Below, one piece after another: positions 39,881-49,579 of a stretch of 64,000 nucleotides of DNA. This DNA is from SIG603 sp963621245. GTDB taxonomy: Bacteria; Bacillota; Clostridia; Oscillospirales; Acutalibacteraceae. The notes beneath the pieces were generated by a model that saw only the letters and a program-made list of their open reading frames with translations, had not been told where the DNA came from and did no database searches. The DNA lies in contig CAVFCW010000003.1 in NCBI GenBank assembly GCA_963621245.1, forward strand, positions 1 to 64,000. Direction: 5' to 3'. Position numbers and translations under genes: made by a program. Every line of letters begins with the position of its first letter. Position 1 is the stretch's first letter.

Positions 39881-42636
39881 TATGCTTGCTCCTTATCGGC
39901 TTGGTTCATAGCTGCCAGCACCTGTTCAAACAGCGGTTTGATGGAATCGCCGTAGGCAAGAAGTGCTGTGACAGGCTCGTTCATTACATATTCTAACATC
40001 GGGTTTGTCAGCATTTCCGGTGCGTACTGCTGAAAGATTGCCCTCGCTGTAGGGTGTTCTAAAATAGTGTGCAAAGGCGTTTCCAGTGTGTAACGATCTA
40101 TGGCAAGATTTGTTTCGGTAGCGTACTCGTAGTGATAGTTTCCGCTACCCAAGGTCAGTGTTTTCGTCTGTTCCGGCAAAGTAAGCTCCGCCGTGGCATT
40201 GGCGGGCACGGTCACATCCACCGTGATTTTGCCGCCCTCACAGTGCCATGCAACGGCGATTTTTCCATAGACGCTCTCGTATGCCAGTTCTGCGTTTGTG
40301 ATGCCCTTGATGAACTGCGGGCGAATGGCGAATTTTTTGTATCCCGGCTCCAAAATTTCCAGTCCGCACAGCTTCGTATACAACCAGTTTCCGATCGAAC
40401 CGTAAGCATAGTGATTCAGGCTGTTCATGTTGGCGGGATTGAAACTGCCGTCCGGCTGAATGGAGTTCCACCTCTCCCAGATCGTGGTCGCACCCATCTT
40501 GACCTCATAAAGCCAGCTTGGATTATCATCTTGCAAAAGCAGTTTGCCCGCAAGGTCGTGCTTGCCGTTCTCGGATAAGGTAAGACAAGCAAACGGCGTG
40601 CCGATGAACCCGGTAAGCAAGTGCGTTTTGTGCGCACCGATATTCTTTTCCAGTGCCGCCAACAAGCGTGGGCGGTACTCGTTCGGCACCATATCAAAGT
40701 GCAGAGCAAGAATCAGTGCAGTCTGCGTCTCGCTTACCAAGCGACCCGTCGGGGTCACATATTCTACGCGGAAAGCCGTCACCAGTTCGTCTTTGCGCTG
40801 TCGCCAACGTCGCTCGTCCTCGGAATAGTGCAGTACGGCGGCAGTGTCAGCCATAATTTGCAAGCTCCATGCAAAGCAGACATTCGCCGTAAAATAGTCG
40901 TCCGTTGCGCCCTTGCGCTCGTCAGATAAGCCGTTGGATTCGGCGTCCAGTCCAAGCCAATCGCCGTACTGGAATCCCGTCTGCCATAAGCCGTTCTCAC
41001 CGCATTGACTCTCGATAAATTCAAGCCAATGCTTCATGCTGTCGTAATTGTTCTGTAAAATACGCTTGTCGCCGTAGGCACGGTAAAGAGTCCACGGAAG
41101 CACGGTCACAACGTCGCCCCAAAAAGCGGCGCCGTCCTGTTGATTACCCAAAATGTTTGGCACTACCTGCGGCATACTTACATCGGGACCGAGCTCACTT
41201 GCAAGGTCACGCAGCCATTTGGTCATAAACGGCATGATGTTCTCATTGAACGCCACTGTTGGGCAGAACGCAGTCACATCGCCCGTCCAGCCCAAACGTT
41301 CACTTCGCTGAGGGCAGTCGGTGGGAATGTCAAGAAAGTTATCTCGCTGGCTCCACTGGATGTTCTGCTGTAAGCGGTTCACTCTAGTGTCAGAACAGCT
41401 GAAAAAACCTGTTTGCTGTAAATCCGTGGAGAGATGGCACGCCGTGAACTGAACGTTCTGACCCTCTTTCAACCCCTCGACACACAGATAGCGGAAACCG
41501 TGCCATGTGAAGTGCGGGTGCAAAACCTGCTTGCCGCCGCTCAAAATATAGGTATCCGTCGCCTTTGCCCAGCTGAGGTTATCGGTGTAGAAGTTGCCGT
41601 TTTCATCAAGTGATTCGGCGTGGTGAAGTGTCAGCACTTGACCAGCTTCGCCGTAGATTTCCACCTCGACCCAACCGGTAAGGTTCTGTCCGAAGTCGTA
41701 GACTTTTTCGCCTTTCGGCGTGGTAAACTCCTTTACAACTGACAGCTTTTGCAGACAGCGAACAGGCTCATTCTCCTGTCCGATTATCGTATCAAATCCG
41801 TAGTCAAACAACTTAACGGGTTGAGGTGCTGCGGACTCTGCGATAAAATTCTGCGTCTCGCCATCGTAGATTTCCGAGAACTGCACAGCACCGGTCGTGC
41901 AAAGCCAGCTCTCATCGGTGCCGATCCACTCCTTGTGCCCATCGGCATAAGTGATGCATAGCAAAGCCAATGCGGCTGTAGTGTCGCCGTAGTTGTTCGG
42001 CGTCGGCATAAAGCCGAGCTTTCCCTTATACCAACCGTTTGCAAGCGTCAGCGCAAAGCGGTTCATGCCCTCGTGCAAAGTCACGGCATAGGTCTGGTAT
42101 TGCAGACGCTTGCGGTAATTCGTCCAACCGGGGTGAAAATAGGTGTCATCCACCGGTTCTCCGTTAAATTCAGCTTCATACATACCGAGAGCCGTTGCGT
42201 AAAGGCGTGCTCTTTTCACTGCACCGCTCACGGTAAACTCTTTGTACAGCACCGGGCTTACAGGAGTATCCTTATCAAAAACGTGGGTAATCCATTTTGC
42301 CTTGCCCTCAAACGCATCGCCGCCCATAAGACCCGTCTCAAAACAGCTCGCAGCTTCGGCGGTGTCGCCGTGGTTATCCGTCACAGTGACAGTCCATGTA
42401 TACTCGGTAATCGGTGCAAGATTAGGGCCAAGGTATTCATTCAAAATGCTCTGCTCACTCTCCACCTTACCGGAATCCCACAATAATTCACCGTCCTGCA
42501 TAACCTGTAAGCGGTAGGACTCCTGTATTGTGTTCTGTTGGTCACTTTCAAGCTTCCATCCAAAGCGAGGCTGTACCTCGTCAAGACCCAGTGGCTCGTG
42601 TTTATATTCAATAGTCAAATCGTATAATTTTAGCAT
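39880..42636 (-). CDS. GH78 alpha-L-rhamnosidase
   Basis: A 918-residue GH78 enzyme. The N-terminal carbohydrate-binding and beta domains begin LYDLTIEYKHEPLGLDEVQP. The rhamnosidase N domain includes RARLYATALGMYEAEFNGEPV. The (alpha/alpha)6 barrel has the acidic catalytic motifs DCPQRSERLGWTGDVTAFC and IWERWNSIQPDGS, and the C-terminal beta domain follows. An unusual extra 70 residues at the end (ATETNLAIDRYTLETPLHTI...) match the tail style of cytoplasmic clostridial enzymes. It cleaves terminal alpha-L-rhamnose. AAAGGAGC precedes the ATG. Confidence 0.93.
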   Translation of the reverse strand: MLKLYDLTIEYKHEPLGLDEVQPRFGWKLESDQQNTIQESYRLQVMQDGELLWDSGKVESEQSILNEYLGPNLAPITEYTWTVTVTDNHGDTAEAASCFETGLMGGDAFEGKAKWITHVFDKDTPVSPVLYKEFTVSGAVKRARLYATALGMYEAEFNGEPVDDTYFHPGWTNYRKRLQYQTYAVTLHEGMNRFALTLANGWYKGKLGFMPTPNNYGDTTAALALLCITYADGHKEWIGTDESWLCTTGAVQFSEIYDGETQNFIAESAAPQPVKLFDYGFDTIIGQENEPVRCLQKLSVVKEFTTPKGEKVYDFGQNLTGWVEVEIYGEAGQVLTLHHAESLDENGNFYTDNLSWAKATDTYILSGGKQVLHPHFTWHGFRYLCVEGLKEGQNVQFTACHLSTDLQQTGFFSCSDTRVNRLQQNIQWSQRDNFLDIPTDCPQRSERLGWTGDVTAFCPTVAFNENIMPFMTKWLRDLASELGPDVSMPQVVPNILGNQQDGAAFWGDVVTVLPWTLYRAYGDKRILQNNYDSMKHWLEFIESQCGENGLWQTGFQYGDWLGLDAESNGLSDERKGATDDYFTANVCFAWSLQIMADTAAVLHYSEDERRWRQRKDELVTAFRVEYVTPTGRLVSETQTALILALHFDMVPNEYRPRLLAALEKNIGAHKTHLLTGFIGTPFACLTLSENGKHDLAGKLLLQDDNPSWLYEVKMGATTIWERWNSIQPDGSFNPANMNSLNHYAYGSIGNWLYTKLCGLEILEPGYKKFAIRPQFIKGITNAELAYESVYGKIAVAWHCEGGKITVDVTVPANATAELTLPEQTKTLTLGSGNYHYEYATETNLAIDRYTLETPLHTILEHPTARAIFQQYAPEMLTNPMLEYVMNEPVTALLAYGDSIKPLFEQVLAAMNQADKEQA

Positions 42637-42695
42637 GGCTTTGCTCCTTTATACACTGAATGCCCCGCCGTCAGCGGCGGCAGGGCAAGAAATTT

Positions 42696-44099
42696 TTACT
42701 GTGCGGATTTTTCTTTTTCGTTGCGGACTTTGATTTCATTCATCATGTCGGCGTACTTACCCTCTAAGTCAAACTTAGCAATTAAGATGTACAGCACAAT
42801 GAACATTGCAAGAGGAATGTAAATGCAGAAACTGTAGATGCCGTAACGAACTGGTGCGGTGATTTCTGCCATGTTACCGGAGAAACCGGTCATTGCCAAA
42901 ATCCAGCCGACGAGCGAACCGCCGATGCCGCCGGACACCTTGGCACCAAAACTGGATGCAGATGCGGACATACCGATAATTTTGTTATGGTACTTGTAGT
43001 CGTTGTAGTCCATTGCCATGCTTGTTAATGTACCGCCAAGGCACATCATTGGGATGGTGGCGAAGCTGCCAAGCAGACCAACGGTGATGCAGAGGATGAA
43101 GCTGTCCGGCTTGAAGCAGCGGACGGCGTTGCCGATGATGCCGAGGGCAAAAGCAATTTTCAGTGTTTTAGTCAAGCCGAATTTTTTCGTCATCGGGCCA
43201 ACAAGAATAAAGCCGATCAGTGTAGGAAGCAAACCAACAGCGCCCATGATACCGACGAGGTTATCGTTGTTCAAAATATACTTAGCGTAATAAGTACCGG
43301 AGGAGCTGGACAATGCGTATATAACGTTTACAAACAGGTTTGCGAGCAACACAATAACCCAGTATTTGTTGTGGAACAGTTTGCCGAGAGCTTCCATAAA
43401 CGGGAGACCGTCATCGGGCTTTTCCTCGGCTGTTGCGGTTTCCTTACTTGTCTTGTAGAGAATCAGCAGGAAGATGGCACTGAGCGCACCGACAATAACA
43501 GCAAATTTAATATAAGCATTCTGGTCAGCCACACCGTTCACACCAAGCATATTTGTAATAGGCACCAATACGATGGCGATAACCATACCAATAACATAGC
43601 CTGCTGCCGCACGGAAAATGCCCATCTTGTTGCGCTCGTCAAGGCTCTTGGTGCGCATGACAAGGATAGCGCCGTAAGGGATACTGACGGCTGTGGAAAC
43701 AATGGCTGTCAGGAAAATGTTAGACACGAACAGGTAGGCTATTTGTGCAAATCCGGTCAAACCCTTTGGTACGGTGAACAGTGCCACAATAGCCACAAAT
43801 GCGGGGATTGCCATGCGCAAAAACCATGGGCGGCACTTTCCTTTGGGGCTCTTGCCGTTATCCATAATTTTGCCCATGATAAGGTCGGTGAAAGCATCAA
43901 CGATTTTTGCCGCAAGCAGAACATTAGCCGCTGTTGCCGCCGCAACACCAACCTTTTCGGTGTAGAAATACAGAACAGCCGAAACAAGTCCGGTCATGGT
44001 GTTCAGAGCGAACTGACCGCCGCAGTCGCCTAAATAGTCGCCGATTCGCATGGTCTTTTGTATGCCCATTGAATCTGTGCCGAGTGGTTTTTTTGCCAT
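42696..44099 (-). CDS. GPH-family (MFS) glycoside-cation symporter
   Basis: Start at ATG 44099 (MAKKPLGTD) behind GGAGGA; 467 residues and about 12 helices. GPH markers are IGDYLGDCGGQFALNTMTGL, DAFTDLIMGKIMDNG and GKCRPWFLRMAIPAF, plus AKVSGGIGGSLVGWILAMTGF in the C-terminal half. It takes up oligosaccharides or glycosides with H+ or Na+. First gene of the GPH-GH78-GH3-esterase operon, so rhamnosides are the likely cargo. A hairpin GCCCTGCCGCC/GGCGGGGC in the 60-base gap before GH78 may tune downstream expression. Confidence 0.9.
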   Translation of the reverse strand: MAKKPLGTDSMGIQKTMRIGDYLGDCGGQFALNTMTGLVSAVLYFYTEKVGVAAATAANVLLAAKIVDAFTDLIMGKIMDNGKSPKGKCRPWFLRMAIPAFVAIVALFTVPKGLTGFAQIAYLFVSNIFLTAIVSTAVSIPYGAILVMRTKSLDERNKMGIFRAAAGYVIGMVIAIVLVPITNMLGVNGVADQNAYIKFAVIVGALSAIFLLILYKTSKETATAEEKPDDGLPFMEALGKLFHNKYWVIVLLANLFVNVIYALSSSSGTYYAKYILNNDNLVGIMGAVGLLPTLIGFILVGPMTKKFGLTKTLKIAFALGIIGNAVRCFKPDSFILCITVGLLGSFATIPMMCLGGTLTSMAMDYNDYKYHNKIIGMSASASSFGAKVSGGIGGSLVGWILAMTGFSGNMAEITAPVRYGIYSFCIYIPLAMFIVLYILIAKFDLEGKYADMMNEIKVRNEKEKSAQ

Positions 44100-44196
44100 A
44101 GTGTAAAAATCCTCCTTAATTATATCACGCCCTTTAGAACAGGCGTTTTTTCTTGAGTACACGTTCATTTTACAGAGTTTCAGCTGGAGTCTATAT

Positions 44197-44226
44197 CGTT
44201 TTTTTGATTATCGTATCAAAAAAACG
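44197..44226. promoter_or_regulatory. Perfect inverted repeat in the GPH/AraC divergent promoter
   Basis: CGTTTTTTTGAT and ATCAAAAAAACG (12 bases each) flank TATCGT. It lies between TTGATA and TATAGA boxes of a likely minus-strand promoter, so a bound regulator would contact or block polymerase. Confidence 0.6.
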
Positions 44227-44339
44227 ATTTGTTTTTGAAATCTTGACCGTAGTATCAAAATTATGATATTGTGTGTAGTGTAGGAGCCGTCTTTTGGCCA
44301 CCGCAATAAACCTCAATCACAAAAATAAGGTGACACACT

Positions 44340-45539
44340 ATGGATTTTTTCAAAAATTGTGAGGATTTGTACGAAGTCTGTCATATACCACTGACCATCG
44401 TGACGGCAGAAGGTGAGCCGTTGTTGGGTCTGCCCGACACGCACGGCGAGCTTATACCCCACCTTGCCGTGCAGTGGGTTCTTACTGATTTTATTCTGCA
44501 AAAGCGCGATGCTCTGCACCCGTTGGTGACTTACGTTGAACCGGGGTATTTCGTCGGAGTAGTCGCCTTGCCGGAAGATAGATTTTGCATAGTAGGACTT
44601 GTCAGCCCGTTCCAGCACCCACGAAGCGAAATCACGCAACTTGTCTCGATAGCCATCGACCCGCAGTACATTCAGCCATTCTGCGATTTAATGGCTCAGG
44701 TTCCCCTTGTGAATCTGTACCAACTAAAATCACTTCTCTGCTTGCTGGTGCGGCTGGCACATGGACAGAACATCACGGAAGAGAACATTTTATTTGTTGA
44801 CAATACCGTTACCCGCTCCGCCGACTTGAACAACGCCCTGTTTGAACTGCGTGAGGACGCAGAGTTTCATGTCCCTATGTCCTACGAAACCGGTATATGC
44901 GATGCAATTGAAGCGGGCGATGTCGAGCTTTTACAGCGGCGTCTTAGGGCACCGTCGCAAGGTAAAATCGGCCGCATGAGTTCCAGCGCTTTACAGCAAC
45001 AGAAATATGCGTTCATCAGCTTTGCCACACTGTTGACCCGTGCGGCTATCCGCGGAGGACTTTCCGGTGAGACAGCATATAATTTGAGCGACGTCTACTG
45101 CCAGCGCATGGACGCCCAGACCGAGATACCCGCTGTGGAACAACTGGCGTCCACTATGGTGATGGACTTCTGCCGCCGCGTAGCCGATGCCAAAAATGGC
45201 AAAGTGCAGAGCAGCGTCGTGAAAGAGTGCATTGCCTATATTTCTGCTCACCTGCACGACGATTTACGAATTGATGAGCTCTCCCGCCACTGCGGTCTAT
45301 GCAAACGCAGTTTGTCCATACGTTTCAAGGCGGAGATCGGTTGCGGCATACCGGAGTACATACACCGTGAGAAGCTCAGAGAGGCACGTTATCTGCTAAC
45401 GAACACCGACTACACCTTAGCCGACATTGCGGGCTTTTTGAACTACCCGACTCAGAGTTACTTCACGCAGATTTTCAAGAAATATGTAGGCCGAACGCCC
45501 CAACAATACAGGGATAACCCACGTGGTACGGCAGAATGA
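44340..45539 (+). CDS. AraC-family regulator with PocR sensor domain
   Basis: 399 residues. The first 160 residues are a PocR-type ligand domain (DFFKNCEDLYEVCHIPLTIVTAEGEPLL and later HPLVTYVEPGYFVGVVALPED-like segments; key start NCEDLYEVCHIPLTIV). The last 100 residues form the AraC double HTH (LRIDELSRHCGLCKRSLSIRFKAE and TDYTLADIAGFLNYPTQSYFTQIFKK). It is divergent from the GPH operon with an inverted repeat between them. It probably activates glycoside uptake in response to a sugar. Confidence 0.92.
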   Translation: MDFFKNCEDLYEVCHIPLTIVTAEGEPLLGLPDTHGELIPHLAVQWVLTDFILQKRDALHPLVTYVEPGYFVGVVALPEDRFCIVGLVSPFQHPRSEITQLVSIAIDPQYIQPFCDLMAQVPLVNLYQLKSLLCLLVRLAHGQNITEENILFVDNTVTRSADLNNALFELREDAEFHVPMSYETGICDAIEAGDVELLQRRLRAPSQGKIGRMSSSALQQQKYAFISFATLLTRAAIRGGLSGETAYNLSDVYCQRMDAQTEIPAVEQLASTMVMDFCRRVADAKNGKVQSSVVKECIAYISAHLHDDLRIDELSRHCGLCKRSLSIRFKAEIGCGIPEYIHREKLREARYLLTNTDYTLADIAGFLNYPTQSYFTQIFKKYVGRTPQQYRDNPRGTAE

Positions 45540-45590
45540 TTTTATTAACCTGTTTTCCCCCGCAAACTTCATAAAACATATACACAAAAA

Positions 45591-45624
45591 CGCCCGAACG
45601 GTTAAAAATCCAACCGTTCGGGCG
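45591..45624. terminator. Terminator of the AraC gene
   Basis: CGCCCGAACGGTT pairs with AACCGTTCGGGCG. Confidence 0.85.
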
Positions 45625-45691
45625 AAATTATTCTCTCGTTATTTTTTGAGGGCAACCCCAGAAAAGAGTTACAGACTTTGCCATGGCAAAG

Positions 45692-45725
45692 AAAAAAGCT
45701 CATTGAAATAAATTTCAATGAGCTT
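45692..45725 (-). terminator. Terminator of the initiator tRNA gene
   Basis: AAGCTCATTGAAAT pairs with ATTTCAATGAGCTT, followed by six T on the minus strand, 5 bases after the tRNA. Confidence 0.85.
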
Positions 45726-45729
45726 GATG

Positions 45730-45807
<78 letters not shown>

Positions 45808-45956
45808 ATATTTATTTAATCGGTATTCCCGATTGCTCATTTATAATACCACAACATTCTGTTACTGTCAAGCGTTTTTTATATTTTTTTGGAATATTTT
45901 TGATTTAAGTCGATATTTAATCCTCAAAAACGGCTAAGTTATCGGAAAAAATCCGA

Positions 45957-47621
45957 TTATTTTTTTCTGAAAATTTTAATACAAATCAATGTAAGCATGA
46001 CAAGCATCGCCGTCAAAAACACAACTATAATAAACCCGGGCAGTCTGTCGCCGACTATTGTAAGCTTGGATTCTGCGTTATATTCGGCAAGCGTTTCAGG
46101 CTCAATATATTCCTTTGAGCTTTCGCTTTTTTTGCTCTTGCTTTTCGATGAAGTCTCATCTTTCTCGCCTCTCGTGACGGAAATCACATAGATATTTTTG
46201 CTTTTTCCGTCCGCCGACTTAACGGTTATCTTGAAGTCTACAGTCGAGCCGCCCTTACCGAGAGTTGTTCTGTTGACGGTGTAACTTGCGCCGTCGCTGA
46301 CTTCCACTTTAAATTCAAGCTTTTTTATGTCATACGGCAAATTCATGGTGTAATTGTTTACATCCGAAGAGAACTCCTCGTTTAGTTTTCCCTCACTCGG
46401 CACAAGCGACAAAATGAGCGGTTTTTCTTCACTCTCGCTTGACTTGGAAGATGTACCTTTTTTCGTCCCCGACGCTCTTACATACTCTCCCCTTGTCACG
46501 CTGACAATATATTCGGTTTTGTTTTTGCCGTCTGCGCTTGTCACGGTTATTTTAAAGTCTGTAGTGCTGCCGCCGCTTCCCAAATTCTTTCTGTTTACCT
46601 TATAGGTTGCACCGTCACTTACGGTGCAATCAAAGCTTAGTGATTTCACGCTGTACGGCACGTTCATGGTATAAGAATATTTATCAGATGAAAATTCTTC
46701 GTTTAATTCTCCCTCAGACGGATTTAGCGAGAGAAGTTTTGCGTCCGAATTCAAACTGCTTCCTTCTTTGTCGCCGCCACTCGTTTCATCATCGTCACTT
46801 TGGGATGAACTTTCTCCGTTTTTATCGTTTTGATTATCGGGCTTATCGGTCTGATTCGGTTTTTCGCTGCTCTGGGATTTGTCGCTTTTATATTCCCCTC
46901 TCGTCACCGCTACCGTGTATTCTGTCTTGGTTCCGTCAGCCGCCGTAACAGTTATCACAAAATCTGTCGTACTGCCGCCGCTGCCCAAATTCTTTCGGTT
47001 AATTTTATAAGTCGCTCCGTCGCTTACGGTGCAATCAAAACTTAATGATTTCACGCTATACGGCACACTCATGGTATAAGAATATTTGTCGGATGAAAAT
47101 TCTTCGTTTAATTCTCCCTCGGACGGAACAAGTTTTTTCAGTTCACATTCGCCTGACGGCTTTTCGTACGGTTTAACCGCAAGCGAACAATTTAAATCTT
47201 CCGCCGATTTTTCTCCGTTTGAATCAACAAGATCACGAAAAGCAAGCTCAATCTCATTCTCCTCGCTGTCGTCAAGCAGCTTAAAACTTAGGGAAAAAGC
47301 ATCTCCCGAAAAAACTCCGCTTTTTGCAAGCGCCGCAATGCTCACGGAGCCGTCTTTGTCACTGCTTTTCATATAGCATGACGAGAGATTATCCGTCTTT
47401 TTGAAACTCAGTTTTTCCGAGTCGTAATATACTTCAAGCAAAAATGCCGCCGTATTATGATTTTCAGGCACATTTACAGTCACCTTGACGGTATCGCCCG
47501 CTTTATATGATTCGCCGTTTAATCTTGCGCTTATTCCCTCGTCTGCGTAAACCGTAAAAGATATTATGAAAAACAGCATCAAAACAAATGCCGAACCGCA
47601 TGTATATGTAAATTTCTTCAT
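45957..47621 (-). CDS. Surface protein with cohesin-like and three cadherin-like domains
   Basis: Start at ATG 47621 (MKKFTYTCG) behind GGAGG; 554 residues. After a signal peptide, residues 25-150 resemble a cohesin-type domain (YKAGDTVKVTVNVPEN, FLLEVYYDSEKLSFK). Three cadherin-like beta-sandwich repeats (PF12733 type) follow, each with LVPSEGELNEEFSSDKYSYT-like openings and NRKNLGSGGSTTDF cores. Ser/Asp/Glu-rich linkers separate them. A single membrane helix and KIFRKK end anchor the C-terminus. It is probably a cell-surface adhesive or scaffolding protein. Confidence 0.85.
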   Translation of the reverse strand: MKKFTYTCGSAFVLMLFFIISFTVYADEGISARLNGESYKAGDTVKVTVNVPENHNTAAFLLEVYYDSEKLSFKKTDNLSSCYMKSSDKDGSVSIAALAKSGVFSGDAFSLSFKLLDDSEENEIELAFRDLVDSNGEKSAEDLNCSLAVKPYEKPSGECELKKLVPSEGELNEEFSSDKYSYTMSVPYSVKSLSFDCTVSDGATYKINRKNLGSGGSTTDFVITVTAADGTKTEYTVAVTRGEYKSDKSQSSEKPNQTDKPDNQNDKNGESSSQSDDDETSGGDKEGSSLNSDAKLLSLNPSEGELNEEFSSDKYSYTMNVPYSVKSLSFDCTVSDGATYKVNRKNLGSGGSTTDFKITVTSADGKNKTEYIVSVTRGEYVRASGTKKGTSSKSSESEEKPLILSLVPSEGKLNEEFSSDVNNYTMNLPYDIKKLEFKVEVSDGASYTVNRTTLGKGGSTVDFKITVKSADGKSKNIYVISVTRGEKDETSSKSKSKKSESSKEYIEPETLAEYNAESKLTIVGDRLPGFIIVVFLTAMLVMLTLICIKIFRKK

Positions 47622-47765
47622 GCTCACCCTCCGATGCAAGTAAAAACTCACAAATCAAGTATAGCAAAAAGACACACGAACTACAATTATTTTGTTGACT
47701 TTGTGCGCCCCTGTGATATATTTAGGTTAAAAGAAGTAAGTTAAGGCAGATGGGAGGTTTTTCAC

Positions 47766-49523
47766 ATGAAATCAACACCGAAAAGCTATGTACCGAATTA
47801 TCCGAGACCTCAGCTTGTGAGAGATAATTTTATTCTCCTTGACGGAGAATGGGACTTTTGTTTTGACGACGATCACATCGGCGAATGCAACGGCTACCGC
47901 TTGGGATTTGAAGCGGAACACCGCATAAACGTACCGTTTACATATGAGACCGAGGCATCGGGAATAAACATTCAAAAGGTTCACGACTGCGTTTGGTACT
48001 CGAAAAATGTCTGCATTGAGAAAAACGACGACAAAAAAATAATTCTTAACTTTGAGGGTTCGGACTACGAGACAAAAGTTTTTGTGAACGGCAGTATGGT
48101 CGGCAGTCACAAAGGCGGCTACTCCCGTTTTTCCTTTGATATAACCGACTATGCGGTAAACGGCGAAAACCTCATTGTAGTCTGCGTGCGAGACAGTCTC
48201 GACAAGGCTCAGCCAAGAGGCAAGCAAAGATGGATTAAGAAAAGTTTTGCGTGCTTCTACGTGCAAACAACGGGCATTTGGAAAAGCGTCTGGCTCGAAT
48301 ACGTGCCCGAGGTATATGTAAAATCGCTTAAAATCACACCCGACCTCAAAGATTCAAGCGTTATCATAGAGGGAGCTCTCAACCGTGAATTTGACTGCCA
48401 GGTATCGGCGGAAATTGAATTCGGAAACGATTTCATCTCTGCGGAAAGCATCTCTCTTGCGGGAAACAAGAGATTTTCTTTAACGCTCGGCGTTTCATGC
48501 GAAAAATACCCCCTTTGGGGCGTTATGCTTTGGTCGCCCGATGAACCGAACCTTTACGATTTAAACTTAAAACTGCTTGACGAGGAAAGCGGCGTAATCG
48601 ACGAAATAAAATCCTACTTCGGCATGCGCGAGATAAGCATAAGCGGTCAAAACATACTTCTCAACGGCATTCCGATTTATCAAAAGCTTATACTCGACCA
48701 AGGCTACTGGAGAGAATCTCACCTCACTCCACCGAGCGAGGGCGCACTCATCGACGACATCGCAAAAATCCAGTCCCTCGGCTACAACGGCGTGAGAAAA
48801 CACATGAAGATTGAGGATGAAAAATTCCTTTTCTGGGCAGATGTGAACGGACTTCTCGTTTGGAGCGAATTTCCCGCAACATACATTTTCTGCGATGACG
48901 CCGTTTCCAATTTCACCAAAGAATGGATGAGCGCCGTAAGACAAAATTACTCGCATCCGTCCATAATCACATGGACTCCATTCAACGAGAGCTGGGGCGT
49001 TCCGAAAATAAAGACCGACAAAAAACAGCAGGATTTCACGAGAGCGGTCTATTACCTAACAAAGGCATACGACAGCACCCGTCCCGTAATTTGCAACGAC
49101 GGCTGGGAGCACACCGTATCCGATATAATCACGCTTCACGATTACGAGGAAAACGCAAAGGCATTCACGGAAAGATATTCTTCACTCCCCTCACTTCTAG
49201 AAAACAAAAAAGCGTTCAACAAAACCACATTCGCTATGGCAGACAGATTCGAGTATAAAAACCAGCCGATAATCATTAGCGAATTTGGCGGAATTGCCGT
49301 GAGCGGCAAAGGCGAAGGCTGGGGCTACGGCAACAAAGTCGAGGGTGAAAACGATTTTCTTGAACGATTCAAAGCGATAACAGACGCCATAAAGTCGATT
49401 GAAAATTGCTCGGGCTACTGCTACACTCAGGTGTCCGATGTTCAGCAAGAGGTTAACGGACTTTTGGACGAAAACCACGAGTATAAATTCAGTCCCGAAA
49501 AAATAAAAGAAATAAACGATTAA
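47766..49523 (+). CDS. GH2 beta-galactosidase/beta-glucuronidase-type enzyme
   Basis: A 585-residue GH2 enzyme without signal peptide. The jelly-roll N-domain (LLDGEWDFCFDD, VPFTYETEASGI), an immunoglobulin-like domain, and a TIM barrel with acid/base Glu in WTPFNESWGVPK and nucleophile Glu in IISEFGGIAV are all present. GYNGVRKHMKIEDEKFLFWAD and WSEFPATYIF are barrel landmarks. It is short, ending soon after the barrel. Which beta-glycoside it cleaves cannot be read from the sequence. GGGAGG precedes the ATG. Confidence 0.92.
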   Translation: MKSTPKSYVPNYPRPQLVRDNFILLDGEWDFCFDDDHIGECNGYRLGFEAEHRINVPFTYETEASGINIQKVHDCVWYSKNVCIEKNDDKKIILNFEGSDYETKVFVNGSMVGSHKGGYSRFSFDITDYAVNGENLIVVCVRDSLDKAQPRGKQRWIKKSFACFYVQTTGIWKSVWLEYVPEVYVKSLKITPDLKDSSVIIEGALNREFDCQVSAEIEFGNDFISAESISLAGNKRFSLTLGVSCEKYPLWGVMLWSPDEPNLYDLNLKLLDEESGVIDEIKSYFGMREISISGQNILLNGIPIYQKLILDQGYWRESHLTPPSEGALIDDIAKIQSLGYNGVRKHMKIEDEKFLFWADVNGLLVWSEFPATYIFCDDAVSNFTKEWMSAVRQNYSHPSIITWTPFNESWGVPKIKTDKKQQDFTRAVYYLTKAYDSTRPVICNDGWEHTVSDIITLHDYEENAKAFTERYSSLPSLLENKKAFNKTTFAMADRFEYKNQPIIISEFGGIAVSGKGEGWGYGNKVEGENDFLERFKAITDAIKSIENCSGYCYTQVSDVQQEVNGLLDENHEYKFSPEKIKEIND

Positions 49524-49530
49524 TAAATCA

Positions 49531-49574
49531 AAACAATCCGTCCCGTATTTTTCGATACGAAACGGATTGTTTTT
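49531..49574. terminator. Bidirectional terminator between GH2 and hisF
   Basis: AAACAATCCGT pairs with ACGGATTGTTT; it lies between convergent genes. Confidence 0.85.
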
Positions 49575-49579
49575 TATTT

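Noticed and set aside
39152..39955. A 267-codon plus-strand frame inside the GH3 gene
   Set aside because: It is the shadow of the GH3 coding sequence; it has no promoter or binding site and reads as composition noise.
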